From JANXLS01 sp035308565 (GTDB lineage: Bacteria; Planctomycetota; SZUA-567; H5-PLA8): a stretch of DNA of 64,000 nt. Shown piece by piece: positions 43,991 through 51,767 of the stretch. Each line of letters opens with the position of its first letter. The stretch's first letter is position 1. The stretch covers positions 11,377-75,376 of the forward strand of contig DATGGK010000112.1 in the NCBI GenBank assembly GCA_035308565.1, read 5' to 3'. The notes beneath the pieces are model-generated. The model did not search any database. It saw nothing but the letters and a program-made list of their open reading frames with translations, and was not told the DNA's origin. A program made the position numbers and the translations under genes.

Positions 43991-44202
43991 TGGATTAAAC
44001 CTTTCTAACGAGGATTGAATTCGCAGCGTTCATTACGTATACTCCGCCGCTGAACGTCTGTATGCCGCGACAGTTAGTGAAACAACGAAGAAAAAATCTT
44101 GACTCTATTTCCGCTCCCTTAAGAATGGATGTCTAGTTGGTCCAGCTAATTTTCAAATTGCGAAACAAATAATAGAGTTGTGCAATTATTGGGGCTTTAT
44201 TT
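43991..44202. promoter_or_regulatory. Divergent gap between the PD40 pair and the receiver gene
   Basis: 212 bases, clearly less GC-rich than the genes on both sides, and free of repeats. It must carry promoters in both directions. TTGACT near 44098 is the best -35-like hexamer, but its -10 partner is weak, so I do not assign a promoter precisely. Confidence 0.4.
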
Positions 44203-44877
44203 ATGAGCGATGAAACACAGAGCCTCACCCCGGACCAAATCGCCGCCGTGCATCGCCTCGCTCACGAATTTAACAACCAACTCTGCCTGATCGTCAGTTA
44301 TTCCGAATTATTGAAGGACCGCTACGGCCAGCCCAACACTGAGCGCTACGTGACAAGTCTGTCCAACGCCGCAAAGCGCTCGTCCGAACTCCTCACCGAC
44401 TTGTTGGCGCTCGTCGGAGCCGGAGTGCCAAGTGGAACGGAGCTCCCGCTCCGTTCGAACGGAGCAGGAGCTCCGTTCTACTCAGCCCCATCATCCGCGC
44501 CCGTCCCGCCGGCCGCAAAAAAACTCCGCGTCCTTGTCGTGGACGACGAAGAAATCCTCGTCAGCATGCTCGCCGAAATGCTCACGTCCAGCGGCCACGA
44601 AGTCCTCACCGCCACCGACGCGCGCAAAGCCGTCGAACTCTATCGCGCCGAATTCCAACGCATCGACCTGGTCCTGCTCGACCTCAACATGCCCGAGCTT
44701 TCCGGCAAGGACGCGTTCGCCGCCATGAAAGCGATCAACCCCCAGATCAAAGCCGTCCTGCTCAGCGGTTCCGCGCTGAACCACGAAATCGAAGCGCTGC
44801 TCGGCCAAGGCCTCGCCGGCTATCTGCAAAAACCCTTCTTCCGCAAACAACTCGACGACCTGCTTGCAAAAATCTAG
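44203..44877 (+). CDS. Histidine-phosphotransfer-like/receiver protein without a kinase domain
   Basis: A 224-residue regulator. The N-terminus (residues about 15-65) is like a HisKA dimerisation helix (LAHEFNNQLCLIVSYSELL), with His25 in the phospho-accepting position. There is no ATP-binding domain. A linker follows, then a receiver domain: RVLVVDDEEILVSML, LVLLDLNMPELSGKDAF with the phospho-acceptor Asp, and the Lys in GYLQKPFFRKQL. Residues about 78-93 of the linker are a translated family B palindrome. It might relay phosphate from another kinase; no partner is near. Confidence 0.75.
   Translation: MSDETQSLTPDQIAAVHRLAHEFNNQLCLIVSYSELLKDRYGQPNTERYVTSLSNAAKRSSELLTDLLALVGAGVPSGTELPLRSNGAGAPFYSAPSSAPVPPAAKKLRVLVVDDEEILVSMLAEMLTSSGHEVLTATDARKAVELYRAEFQRIDLVLLDLNMPELSGKDAFAAMKAINPQIKAVLLSGSALNHEIEALLGQGLAGYLQKPFFRKQLDDLLAKI
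44434..44481. repeat. GGAACGGAGCTCCCGCTCCG palindrome inside the receiver gene (family B)
   Basis: Perfect arms GGAACGGAGCTCC and GGAGCTCCGTTC around a short loop, read in frame as linker residues of the receiver protein. Same family as 24809, 49185 and 62238. Confidence 0.85.
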
Positions 44878-44914
44878 CAGAATCACGGTTCAATGCTCGG
44901 ACAGCATTTGAGCG

Positions 44915-44953
44915 CAATTTTAAATTTTGCATTTTGCATTTCGAATTTTGAAT
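44915..44953. repeat. AATTTTAAATTTTGCATTTT phrase repeat
   Basis: AT-rich tandem phrase of ATTTTGCATTTC/GAATTTTGAATTC units between the convergent receiver and isomerase genes. Same style as 26511 and 53905. Confidence 0.65.
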
Positions 44954-44954
44954 T

Positions 44955-45902
44955 CTACGCCGCCTTCGCCAGCGCTGCCTTCACCTTCTCAATCCCCGTC
45001 TTCGCCACTGTATTCGGATCCTGCTTCCAATATTCCGGATTGAACAATTCCAGCGAGAGCAGCCCCGTGTACCCCATCGCCTTCAAGTCCTTGATGAGCT
45101 GCGTGATCGGCGCGATTCCGTCGCCCGGATAAACGCGGTCCTTGTCCTGAATCTTCTCCTTCGGAATGTTGGGATAATCGTTCACATGCAGCACCTGGAA
45201 ATTGCCGTTCGTTAACTGCTTCATGTCCTCGAACGACGAGCCTCCCTTATAGAGGTGGTAGATGTCCGGAAGAATCATCGCCTTCGGATGCCCGCTCAGC
45301 ATTGCGGCTTTGATCGTCTCGTTGAGCGTCGTAAACGTCTTCGAAAATCCCCACACTTCCGCCATCGGCAGAATTCCGATTTTCTCGCCCAACTCGGCCA
45401 GCACTTTGTAGCGGTCGGCGATTTTTTCGACGGGCACGGTATCGTCTTTCGGCTGCGTCGCGCCAACCGGCGGCGCGGCTAGACGCTTGCCGCCGATTTC
45501 GAGCACCATCTCCATGTCGCGTTTGGCCTGGTCCAGCCCCTTCGCGCGGCGCGCGTCGTCGTTAACGATCCATTCGGCAAACCCAATCGCGCTCTCAACG
45601 ACAAGCCCCGAATCCTTGATCAACTTCGCCAAATCCTTCAGCGCTTTGCCGGATTTCTTGTAGTCGGCCAGTTCATTGATCCACGGTTCGATGCAATCAT
45701 AGCCGGCCTTCGACGCGACCTCGACTTTCTTGTCGATCGGCAACTTCTGGCCATCGACCTTGCATTCGCGGATCGTGCTCGTGTTGAGCATGATGCGAAA
45801 CGGTTTGGCATCCGCGCGCACGCGCGCGGTCAACGCCAGCCCCGCGGCGACGGCGGCGCTGCTGGTCACGAATTGGCGGCGAGAGGGTAATTTCGGTTTC
45901 AT
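44955..45902 (-). CDS. Tat-exported sugar-phosphate isomerase/epimerase-like protein
   Basis: A 315-residue xylose-isomerase-like TIM-barrel protein. The chosen start ATG 45902 gives MKPKLPSRRQFVTSSAAVAA, a twin-arginine signal. The barrel shows FRIMLNTSTIRECK, AGYDCIEPWINEL, DIYHLYKGGSSFEDM, LHVNDYPNIPKEK and GYTGLLSLELFNPEYW, with conserved Glu/Asp/His that bind a metal in this superfamily. Such exported members are common in planctomycete genomes. Substrate unknown. It is followed in the gap by the end of the YgfZ-like gene on the same strand, 88 bases away. Confidence 0.85.
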   Translation of the reverse strand: MKPKLPSRRQFVTSSAAVAAGLALTARVRADAKPFRIMLNTSTIRECKVDGQKLPIDKKVEVASKAGYDCIEPWINELADYKKSGKALKDLAKLIKDSGLVVESAIGFAEWIVNDDARRAKGLDQAKRDMEMVLEIGGKRLAAPPVGATQPKDDTVPVEKIADRYKVLAELGEKIGILPMAEVWGFSKTFTTLNETIKAAMLSGHPKAMILPDIYHLYKGGSSFEDMKQLTNGNFQVLHVNDYPNIPKEKIQDKDRVYPGDGIAPITQLIKDLKAMGYTGLLSLELFNPEYWKQDPNTVAKTGIEKVKAALAKAA

Positions 45903-45990
45903 GGGCGTGCTCCTTCCGGGTGGATTTCGCTTCATTAACAATACACCGGCGCGCACGGTTTCCAATAGCTCATTCTCCGCCCACCGCCTC

Positions 45991-47820
45991 TCACGCATTT
46001 TCGAGCAGCAGCACACGCCGCTCCATTTCCTTCAGCGGCATCAAATCGCCTTTCTTCGACGCCACCGCCATGCCTTCGCGATAAACTTTGACCGCCTCCG
46101 CTTCGCGGTTGAGCATCTCCAGCGCCTTGCCGCGCGCCAGAAACGCCGCCGAATTGTCCGCTTGCACCGCGCAGGATTTCGCCAGCACGCGCTCCGCGCC
46201 GTCCCAATCTTCAAGCGCCGCGAGCGCATTGCCCAAACCAAACAGCGCGATCGGATCTTCCGGATCGATTTCGAGCACTTCCTCGAACATCGTACGCTTG
46301 CGCTCGGCATCCGCACGTTTCTTAGCAAATTCTTCCGCCGCGAACTGTTCGGCTTTCTTCGCGCCGGCGAATTTCCCAAATTGCTTGATGACGCCTTTGG
46401 CCTTCTCTTCCTCCGCGGCGGTTTTGTCGCCGAGCTTCATGTAAAAAAGCGACAGATTCGTGTGGACCATCGGCTCATTCGGCGCAAGTTCTTCAAGGCG
46501 TTTAAAAATGTCGATGGCCTCGGTGAATTTCCCACGCCGGCCCAGCAGCACGCCCAGCGTTTCGTAGCCTTCGCTGAAAGACGGATCGAGCCGCAGCGCT
46601 TCTTCAAGAAGTTCCTGCGCCTTCGCATCGTCGCCCGCGGCGAACAGACGAATGGCGCGATCGTGGAGAAACGCGACGCGCGACGCGGTGTCGGCGGCAC
46701 GATAGAAAGGGAGCAGGCGGACTTCGGCTTCGAGGATCAGCGTGCTTTCCGAGTGCCCGCCGGCCGAAAGCCGGCGCTCCGTCCGCAGTTTCAATTTTGT
46801 CCCCGGCGTGCGATGCGCGCGGTCGAGGTATGCGAACGCAATCGGCGCTTCGAGTATCGGCGAAAGCGTACGGGACGCGAAGCGGCCAATTTTTGTGCCG
46901 TCTTCGAGTATGGCGTCGGCGCCGAGCGGCGGAATTTGCTCGAGCGCCGTCGAGCGATCAAAAAGCAATCCGCGCAACACCAGCGGCACGGAACCATACG
47001 TGCGAATGCGCGCGATCACTTCCTGGCCGAGGTAGCAGCCTTTTGAATAACTGACGACGAATTGTTCGAGGCCCGTTTCCGGAAGAACAAGCTTCCCTTC
47101 TTCGGCATCGACGCCGACGCGCACAACGCCTGCTTCGATGCGCAGCGTTTCAAGCGTCTCGTCAAGCTCGCGGCCTTCGAGACGCACGAACGCGCGACCG
47201 TGCTCAACGGCGGCGAATCTTTCGAGCACTTCGCCGGCCAGCTCTGCTTCTTTCGGAAGCGCGATGATGAATCCGGGATCGCCGGTGAGCGAGCGGACGA
47301 AGAGCAGCGTTCCAGCCGGCGGGCCGGAAGTCAGAACGCGGACGGAATTTTCCGGAAGCTTCGACCACTCGCCGGCGTCGCTGTCGCCCGGCAATTGGGC
47401 TTTTCCGAAAACGGATTCCCCTGCTGCCGCAGCGACCGCCCCTTGAATCGCCAGCCAATCGAATTGCGAGGAAATATCTTCCAGCGCGACATCCTCAACG
47501 AGCGCGAATTTCGCCAGATCGGCGCCTAAGGATTTGACGCCCCCGGCATCGAGCAACAAGACAAATTCCGCCCGCTCCGCCGGCAGCCGATGCAGCGAAA
47601 ACCAGCGCACCAGCGTTCCCGTGCGCGTGACGCGAGCGCTCAAATTTCCCTCGCCCGGCTTAAGCGCGAGCACTTCGTTGGTGAGTTGGCTGTGCAGAAA
47701 GGATGCCGCATCCGCGCCAGTGACGCGCAGCGCGCCGATGGACGCGGGGGAATTCGGAGCATTGGGACGAAGGAGCGCGATGAGGCCGCGTTGGCGGGAT
47801 TGTTGGGCGAGCGAAATCAT
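45991..47820 (-). CDS. ygfZ: YgfZ/GcvT-like folate-binding protein fused to TPR repeats
   Basis: A 609-residue fusion. Residues about 25-380 are the aminomethyltransferase-like YgfZ fold, with the diagnostic SKGCYLGQEVIARI near residue 266; YgfZ proteins bind folate and help Fe-S cluster assembly. Residues about 385-600 contain at least four TPR-like helix pairs (AKAQELLEEALRLDPSFSEG, TEAIDIFKRLEELAPNEP, MFEEVLEIDPEDPIALFGLG). Fusion to TPR is unusual. Residues about 345-357 are a translated GCCGGC hairpin. The gene starts three bases from the MazF-like stop on the same strand and lies in the vicinity of an A-type Fe-S carrier, which fits its likely role. Confidence 0.85.
   Translation of the reverse strand: MISLAQQSRQRGLIALLRPNAPNSPASIGALRVTGADAASFLHSQLTNEVLALKPGEGNLSARVTRTGTLVRWFSLHRLPAERAEFVLLLDAGGVKSLGADLAKFALVEDVALEDISSQFDWLAIQGAVAAAAGESVFGKAQLPGDSDAGEWSKLPENSVRVLTSGPPAGTLLFVRSLTGDPGFIIALPKEAELAGEVLERFAAVEHGRAFVRLEGRELDETLETLRIEAGVVRVGVDAEEGKLVLPETGLEQFVVSYSKGCYLGQEVIARIRTYGSVPLVLRGLLFDRSTALEQIPPLGADAILEDGTKIGRFASRTLSPILEAPIAFAYLDRAHRTPGTKLKLRTERRLSAGGHSESTLILEAEVRLLPFYRAADTASRVAFLHDRAIRLFAAGDDAKAQELLEEALRLDPSFSEGYETLGVLLGRRGKFTEAIDIFKRLEELAPNEPMVHTNLSLFYMKLGDKTAAEEEKAKGVIKQFGKFAGAKKAEQFAAEEFAKKRADAERKRTMFEEVLEIDPEDPIALFGLGNALAALEDWDGAERVLAKSCAVQADNSAAFLARGKALEMLNREAEAVKVYREGMAVASKKGDLMPLKEMERRVLLLENA
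46754..46787. repeat. Hairpin CGCCGGC-CGAAA-GCCGGCG within the YgfZ part
   Basis: A perfect seven-base-pair stem (46758-46764 with 46770-46776) with loop CGAAA in the coding sequence of the YgfZ domain, read as ERRLSAGGHSES. It resembles other dispersed palindromes in the window, though no second copy was found here. Confidence 0.5.
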
Positions 47821-47823
47821 CGG

Positions 47824-48186
47824 TCAATATTTCGTGAGGCCTGTCGCTATTTTGAGCGCGCCTTCAACGAGCAGCATCGTCTCCGGCTTGAGAGAACCAT
47901 AGTGGCCGCACACGCGCGATTTATCAATGGATCGCATGTGCGTCAACATCACTTTTGAGCGCAGGGATAGCCCTCCGTCGGGAGGCTCAATCAACGTTTC
48001 GAATGGATATACCCGATCGACTTTTTTGCTCGTAATTGACGCGACCAAGATTACAGGCGAACTCCGATTGATAGGGTCAGGAGAAACAATGAGCGCCGGT
48101 CGTTCTCCGCCTTGTTCAGATCCGACAACTGGATTTAAACTCACACGGATGACGTCTCCGCGTTTGAGTTCAATATTCAATGCCAC
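47824..48186 (-). CDS. MazF/PemK-like toxin
   Basis: A 120-residue toxin of the MazF/PemK family, likely an mRNA endoribonuclease. Start is GTG at 48186 (ALNIELKRGDVIRV follows). Motifs are KRGDVIRVSLNPVVGSEQGG, ERPALIVSPDP and ILVASITSK. It overlaps the antitoxin gene by 17 bases. It ends three bases before the YgfZ-TPR start, so the toxin pair and YgfZ may share a transcript. Confidence 0.85.
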   Translation of the reverse strand: MALNIELKRGDVIRVSLNPVVGSEQGGERPALIVSPDPINRSSPVILVASITSKKVDRVYPFETLIEPPDGGLSLRSKVMLTHMRSIDKSRVCGHYGSLKPETMLLVEGALKIATGLTKY

Positions 48187-48418
48187 GATGGACTTCCTCC
48201 TCAAGGGGATTGAAGTCGCGTTCCAACTCAATGGAGACGTCGGCCATGTCGATGCAGCCCGCAATAACTTCGTCCCGCAGCGACGATTTCGGTTGCTCGT
48301 TGAGCCAATTCTGAATTAATTCGGCAAGCAGTTCGCCCTGTCTTTGTCGATCAACTTTTTCTTCAAGCGCATTCACCGTCTCTTCAGGCAACGTGAAGCT
48401 GCGTTCAATTAATTTCAT
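48170..48418 (-). CDS. Antitoxin partner of the MazF-like toxin
   Basis: An 82-residue acidic protein (MKLIERSFTLPEETVNALEE onward), with an N-terminal ribbon-helix-helix-like start and a C-terminal acidic tail (ELERDFNPLEEEVHRG) suited to toxin binding. Antitoxin identity is based mostly on position and 17-base overlap with the toxin. The true start is taken as ATG 48418. Confidence 0.75.
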   Translation of the reverse strand: MKLIERSFTLPEETVNALEEKVDRQRQGELLAELIQNWLNEQPKSSLRDEVIAGCIDMADVSIELERDFNPLEEEVHRGIEY

Positions 48419-48432
48419 GTCGGAACTCCTTG

Positions 48433-49146
48433 CTACACCGAAAAACTCTCGCCGCACCCGCACGTGTTCGTCGCATTCGGATTGTTGAACACAAATCCTT
48501 TTCCGGCCAGTCCCTTTTGGAAATCCAACGTGATCCCGCGCAAATAGATCGTGCTCTTGCGGTCGAGGTACACGTTGAACTGTTCGAACGGCACGACGAT
48601 GTCGCCTTCTTTTTTCTGATCGAATTCCAGCTTGTACGAAAAGCCCGAACAGCCGCCGCCTTTCACGCCAAGTCGCAGACCCAAACCGGGCTTGTTCTGT
48701 TCAACGATGAGCCGCTTGACTTCGACTTGAGCGTTGGCCGTCAGCGAGACGATCGGTTTGTCGCTCAGCGGCGAAGCGATCACGGTCGAAATATCCGCCG
48801 CTGCCCGCGGAGCATTGTCCGGCGCGCGCGCTGGAGCCGGTACAATCGCCGCTACGGCTTTGACGGTGGATTCGTGAACGTCGCCCAGGCGCGAGATCGA
48901 TACAACTTCATCGCGTGGGATGACGATGTGATCGAATCTCTTCCACACGCCAAATTTCGCCGCGCGTTTGACGTAGTCGGCTTTCGACTTGCCGTTTGCG
49001 CCGTCGTCGTGGCTGTCGGCATCGACAAGGATCACCTTCTCCGCGTCCTCGTCGTCGCAGCGGCCCACGTACACCTTCGGCCCCCTCGTATCGACGACCA
49101 CGGTGATGCCGTGCAGCGCGCTTTTGTTGTCGTGAAATGTGCCCAT
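48433..49146 (-). CDS. A-type Fe-S carrier (IscA/HesB-like) with an N-terminal extension
   Basis: A 237-residue protein. Residues about 130-237 are the IscA/ErpA fold, with cluster-ligating Cys166 in KGGGCSGFSYKLEF and Cys229/Cys231 in TNTCGCGESF. Residues 1-100 are an additional domain of unknown type, rich in charged residues, with VVVDTRGPKVYVGRCDDED and FDHIVIPRDEVVSI. Residues 101-128 are an Ala/Pro-rich linker. Standard A-type carriers are about 110 residues, so this is more than double. It lies next to a bacilliredoxin gene and near ygfZ, consistent with Fe-S and redox work. Confidence 0.87.
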   Translation of the reverse strand: MGTFHDNKSALHGITVVVDTRGPKVYVGRCDDEDAEKVILVDADSHDDGANGKSKADYVKRAAKFGVWKRFDHIVIPRDEVVSISRLGDVHESTVKAVAAIVPAPARAPDNAPRAAADISTVIASPLSDKPIVSLTANAQVEVKRLIVEQNKPGLGLRLGVKGGGCSGFSYKLEFDQKKEGDIVVPFEQFNVYLDRKSTIYLRGITLDFQKGLAGKGFVFNNPNATNTCGCGESFSV

Positions 49147-49184
49147 GAAATTACTCCGAATAGTGGCAGAGCGAGCCGCGCGAA

Positions 49185-49210
49185 AGAACGGAGCAGGATC
49201 TCCGTTCTAC
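49185..49210. repeat. AGAACGGAGCAGGATCTCCG palindrome (family B), short copy
   Basis: A shortened family B element with arms AGAACGGAG and CTCCGTTCT, just one base past the TAA stop of the bacilliredoxin gene. Similar abutment to stop codons is seen at 62238-62306. Confidence 0.75.
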
Positions 49211-49211
49211 T

Positions 49212-49628
49212 TTAGCAATTTTCTTCGAACGCCGCCGTCAACTCCGCGGCGATCGAGCGCGGTTCGCGGCCTTCGATCATGTGGCGCGGCACAAAATGGA
49301 CCAGTTCGCCGTCTTTGAACAGCGCCACACACGGGCTGCTCGGCGGAATGTCCGCGAAATAGCTCCGCGCCTTCGCCACGGCGTCCAAATCCTGTCCGGC
49401 GAAAACGGTCCCAACACGCGCGGGTTTTTTTACGTGCTGCAACGCGAGTTTGACGCCCGGGCGCGCGCCGCCGGCCGCGCAGCCGCACACTGAATTGACG
49501 ACGATCATCGACGTGCCCGCCTTTTCCGACATGAACGCATCCACGTCCGCGGCCGACTTCAATTCCTTGATTCCCGCGGACGTCAGTTCCGCGCGCATGG
49601 GGGCGACAAGTGCTTCGGGGTACGGCAT
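49212..49628 (-). CDS. Bacilliredoxin, BrxA/BrxB family
   Basis: A 138-residue thioredoxin-fold protein of the YphP/YqiW family. It has the CGC redox motif (VVNSVCGCAAGG, Cys48 and Cys50), preceded by SMIV and followed by GTVFAGQDLDAVAKARSYF. In Firmicutes these remove bacillithiol from proteins; the same fold occurs in other phyla with unclear thiol partner. It is in the same strand and order as the A-type carrier gene, with a short palindrome between. Full length for the family. Confidence 0.9.
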   Translation of the reverse strand: MPYPEALVAPMRAELTSAGIKELKSAADVDAFMSEKAGTSMIVVNSVCGCAAGGARPGVKLALQHVKKPARVGTVFAGQDLDAVAKARSYFADIPPSSPCVALFKDGELVHFVPRHMIEGREPRSIAAELTAAFEENC

Positions 49629-49731
49629 GTGTTCGTTCTCCTTAATAGCAGGACGGTTGGTTGCTGTATGTTTCGAACTCCATTTTTGATTTTAGATTGA
49701 ATTGAAGCAGAAGCAAGTGGGTACTCGTCGT

Positions 49732-49773
49732 TCTCCCCTCTCCCCTTGGGGGAGAGGGGCCGGGGGTGAGGGG
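49732..49773. repeat. CTCCCCTTGGGGGAG palindrome (family A)
   Basis: CTCCCCTCTCCCCTTGGGGG and its complement arm, with the GGCCGGGGGTGAGGGG tail, between apbE and the bacilliredoxin gene. The flanking 49629-49731 shows nothing else. Confidence 0.8.
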
Positions 49774-49817
49774 AAGCCGCGTTTGCAATTCGGCTTTTGA
49801 AGCTGTTTAACTGTTTC

Positions 49818-50825
49818 TTATTTCTTCGGCACATCCTTCCACGCCTTCGAAGCGTGTTCTTTGATGCCGTCTTTCTCTTCAATCACAAACAGCACCGCCG
49901 CGCCGGGGATTTCATCGATCGCCTCGATCGCGCCCTGCACGCCCAGCACCGTGACTTTGCTCAACCCGTCCGATGTCGTGCAATTCGGCGCGACCACCGT
50001 CACGCTGCTGCGGCCTTCAAGCGCCTGGCCCGTTTTCGGATCGACGATGTGCGAGTAGCGCTTGCCGTTTTTGGTTTCAAGGTACTGCTCTTCGTCGCCG
50101 GAAGTGGATACGCCGGCATGTTTGAGCAGCAGCCGCGTGGGCTGCGTTTTGGTTTTGTCGAGCGGCAATATCTCAACGGTCCAGCCCTCTTTTTCCGGCG
50201 GCGGATCGTTCATGCCAATATCGCCGCCGCCCGCGACCAGCGCAATTGGGAATCCTTTTTTCTTCAACACATTCAGCGCCTGATCGACCGCGTACCCCTT
50301 TCCGATTCCGCCGAGGTCCAGTTTCATGCCGGCTTTCAGAAGTTGAACCGTGTGCTCCTTCGCATTCAGCACCATTTTGTCCGTGCCGACCAGTTCCTTC
50401 GCTTTAGCCAGCGCCGCCGCATCCGGCGGAACGCCGTCCTTGCGCGCCTGCCGCCAAAGCCGCACGACCGGGCCAACCGTGCAGTCGAATCCGCCGCGCG
50501 TGCGCTGGTTCGCTTCGACGCATTTGCTCAGAATGTCGAACAATTCCTCGCTGACTTTCACCGGCTCGCCGCCGGCTTTGGCGCAAAGTTTCATCAGCTC
50601 GCTGTTGTCGTCGTAATCGGTAAACATCGTATCGAGCTGATCGATGCGGTCGAACGCCGCCTGCGCCGCGGCCGTCGCGGCGGCCTGATCCGGCGCAAAA
50701 AGCACCACGCGGAAGGTCGTACCCATCGACGGCTGCGTGAAGGCGAAGCGCTGAAGCGCGGGTTCCGCCGCGCTCGCGCTCAAACAGCCCAGCGTCAAAA
50801 ATGCCAGAGCGAATTTGTTGCTCAC
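49818..50825 (-). CDS. apbE: FAD:protein FMN transferase (ApbE)
   Basis: A 335-residue exported flavin transferase that attaches FMN covalently to target proteins in the periplasm. It has a signal peptide (MSNKFALAFLTLGCLSASAA), the N-terminal PSMGTTFRVVLF motif, FDCTVGPVVRLW, KLDLGGIGKGYAVDQAL, and HIVDPKTGQALEG, all typical. No RnfG/NqrC target is visible nearby. Its start overlaps the DUF1080 stop by ATGA, so the two form an operon; the reason for this pairing is unknown. Confidence 0.93.
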   Translation of the reverse strand: MSNKFALAFLTLGCLSASAAEPALQRFAFTQPSMGTTFRVVLFAPDQAAATAAAQAAFDRIDQLDTMFTDYDDNSELMKLCAKAGGEPVKVSEELFDILSKCVEANQRTRGGFDCTVGPVVRLWRQARKDGVPPDAAALAKAKELVGTDKMVLNAKEHTVQLLKAGMKLDLGGIGKGYAVDQALNVLKKKGFPIALVAGGGDIGMNDPPPEKEGWTVEILPLDKTKTQPTRLLLKHAGVSTSGDEEQYLETKNGKRYSHIVDPKTGQALEGRSSVTVVAPNCTTSDGLSKVTVLGVQGAIEAIDEIPGAAVLFVIEEKDGIKEHASKAWKDVPKK

Positions 50826-51553
50826 TTCAATTCCTTCACATAAATATTCTTAAACTGGATCGGCGAATACTTGTCGCCTCCCGCGTAATGGTGCTGCAGC
50901 GCCAACTTCCCCTTCGCCGGCACGCCGGGCAATTGCGCATTTGAAATCACTTCCTCGCCATTCAAATTCACCGTCAGCCGGTCGCCTTTGATCGTGATTT
51001 CCATGTGATTCCATTCGCCGTAGGGCTTGTCCATCTTCTTCTTCGGCGTCACGCCCGCGTGGACTTCCGCCGACAACTTCGGATCGGTGCGGTAGCCGTA
51101 CACTTCGCCGGAACCGGTGTTCCAGCACCAAATGTTCACCTGGCTCTTGTCGTTCCCGCGCAGATACACGCCGCTGTCGCCGGCCTCGTCGATCTCCTGC
51201 TGAATCACCACGCCCTTCTCGTCTTTCTTGTATGTGCCATCCGGCTGAATGATCGGGTGCTTGATCTTGTACGGCTTGCCCGTCCACTTCCAATCGATCT
51301 GCAGCGTGATGTCGCCGTATTCCTTCTCGGTCCAAAGATGCTTCTCCGGCGTCTTCGCCTCGCTCTTCCCATCGTAATCGATCACGCCGTCCACAACTTT
51401 CCAATGCCCATTATCTCCCTCCGGCGCTTTCCAGCCCGAAAGGTCTTTTCCGTTGAACAGCGCCGTGAACCCTTCCGGCGGCGTATTGTCCGCGGCGAAA
51501 GCTGTGGCGAGCCAGAACAAAGAGACAATTGCAATTCTTCGAATCGAGCGCAT
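50822..51553 (-). CDS. Secreted DUF1080 (3-keto-disaccharide hydrolase-like) protein
   Basis: A 243-residue exported jelly-roll protein; the start ATG 51553 gives signal peptide MRSIRRIAIVSLFWLATAFA. The DUF1080 fold is shown by GFTALFNGKDLSGWK, YGDITLQIDWKW, SGVYLRGNDKS, the WNHMEITIKGDRLTVNLNG pair, and GKLALQHHYAGG. Family members in related bacteria act on 3-keto sugars; activity here is inferred. Upstream in the same operon as apbE, with the CACTCAGGACTCA phrase repeat preceding. Confidence 0.87.
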   Translation of the reverse strand: MRSIRRIAIVSLFWLATAFAADNTPPEGFTALFNGKDLSGWKAPEGDNGHWKVVDGVIDYDGKSEAKTPEKHLWTEKEYGDITLQIDWKWTGKPYKIKHPIIQPDGTYKKDEKGVVIQQEIDEAGDSGVYLRGNDKSQVNIWCWNTGSGEVYGYRTDPKLSAEVHAGVTPKKKMDKPYGEWNHMEITIKGDRLTVNLNGEEVISNAQLPGVPAKGKLALQHHYAGGDKYSPIQFKNIYVKELK

Positions 51554-51585
51554 GACGTTTTTTTCTCCAATTAAAAACAAGTCGC

Positions 51586-51630
51586 TCAGCACTCAGGACT
51601 CAGCACTCAGCACTCAGCACGCAGCACTTC
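51586..51630. repeat. CTCAGCACTCAGGACTCAGC phrase repeat, second copy
   Basis: Tandem ACTCAGCA/ACTCAGGA units between the DUF1080 gene and the MFS gene; the first copy is at 8915-8944. Confidence 0.7.
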
Positions 51631-51767
51631 AGAGTATGCCGCTTTGCGCAAATTTGCATCGAAATCGCGCGATGCCGTTTGCGAATTCGAAAAACGGGGT
51701 AGGCTTATCAGTACATTCATAATAATAAAACGCCGAAGAGCGCCGAAGAGCGCTGGAGAGCCGAGCG

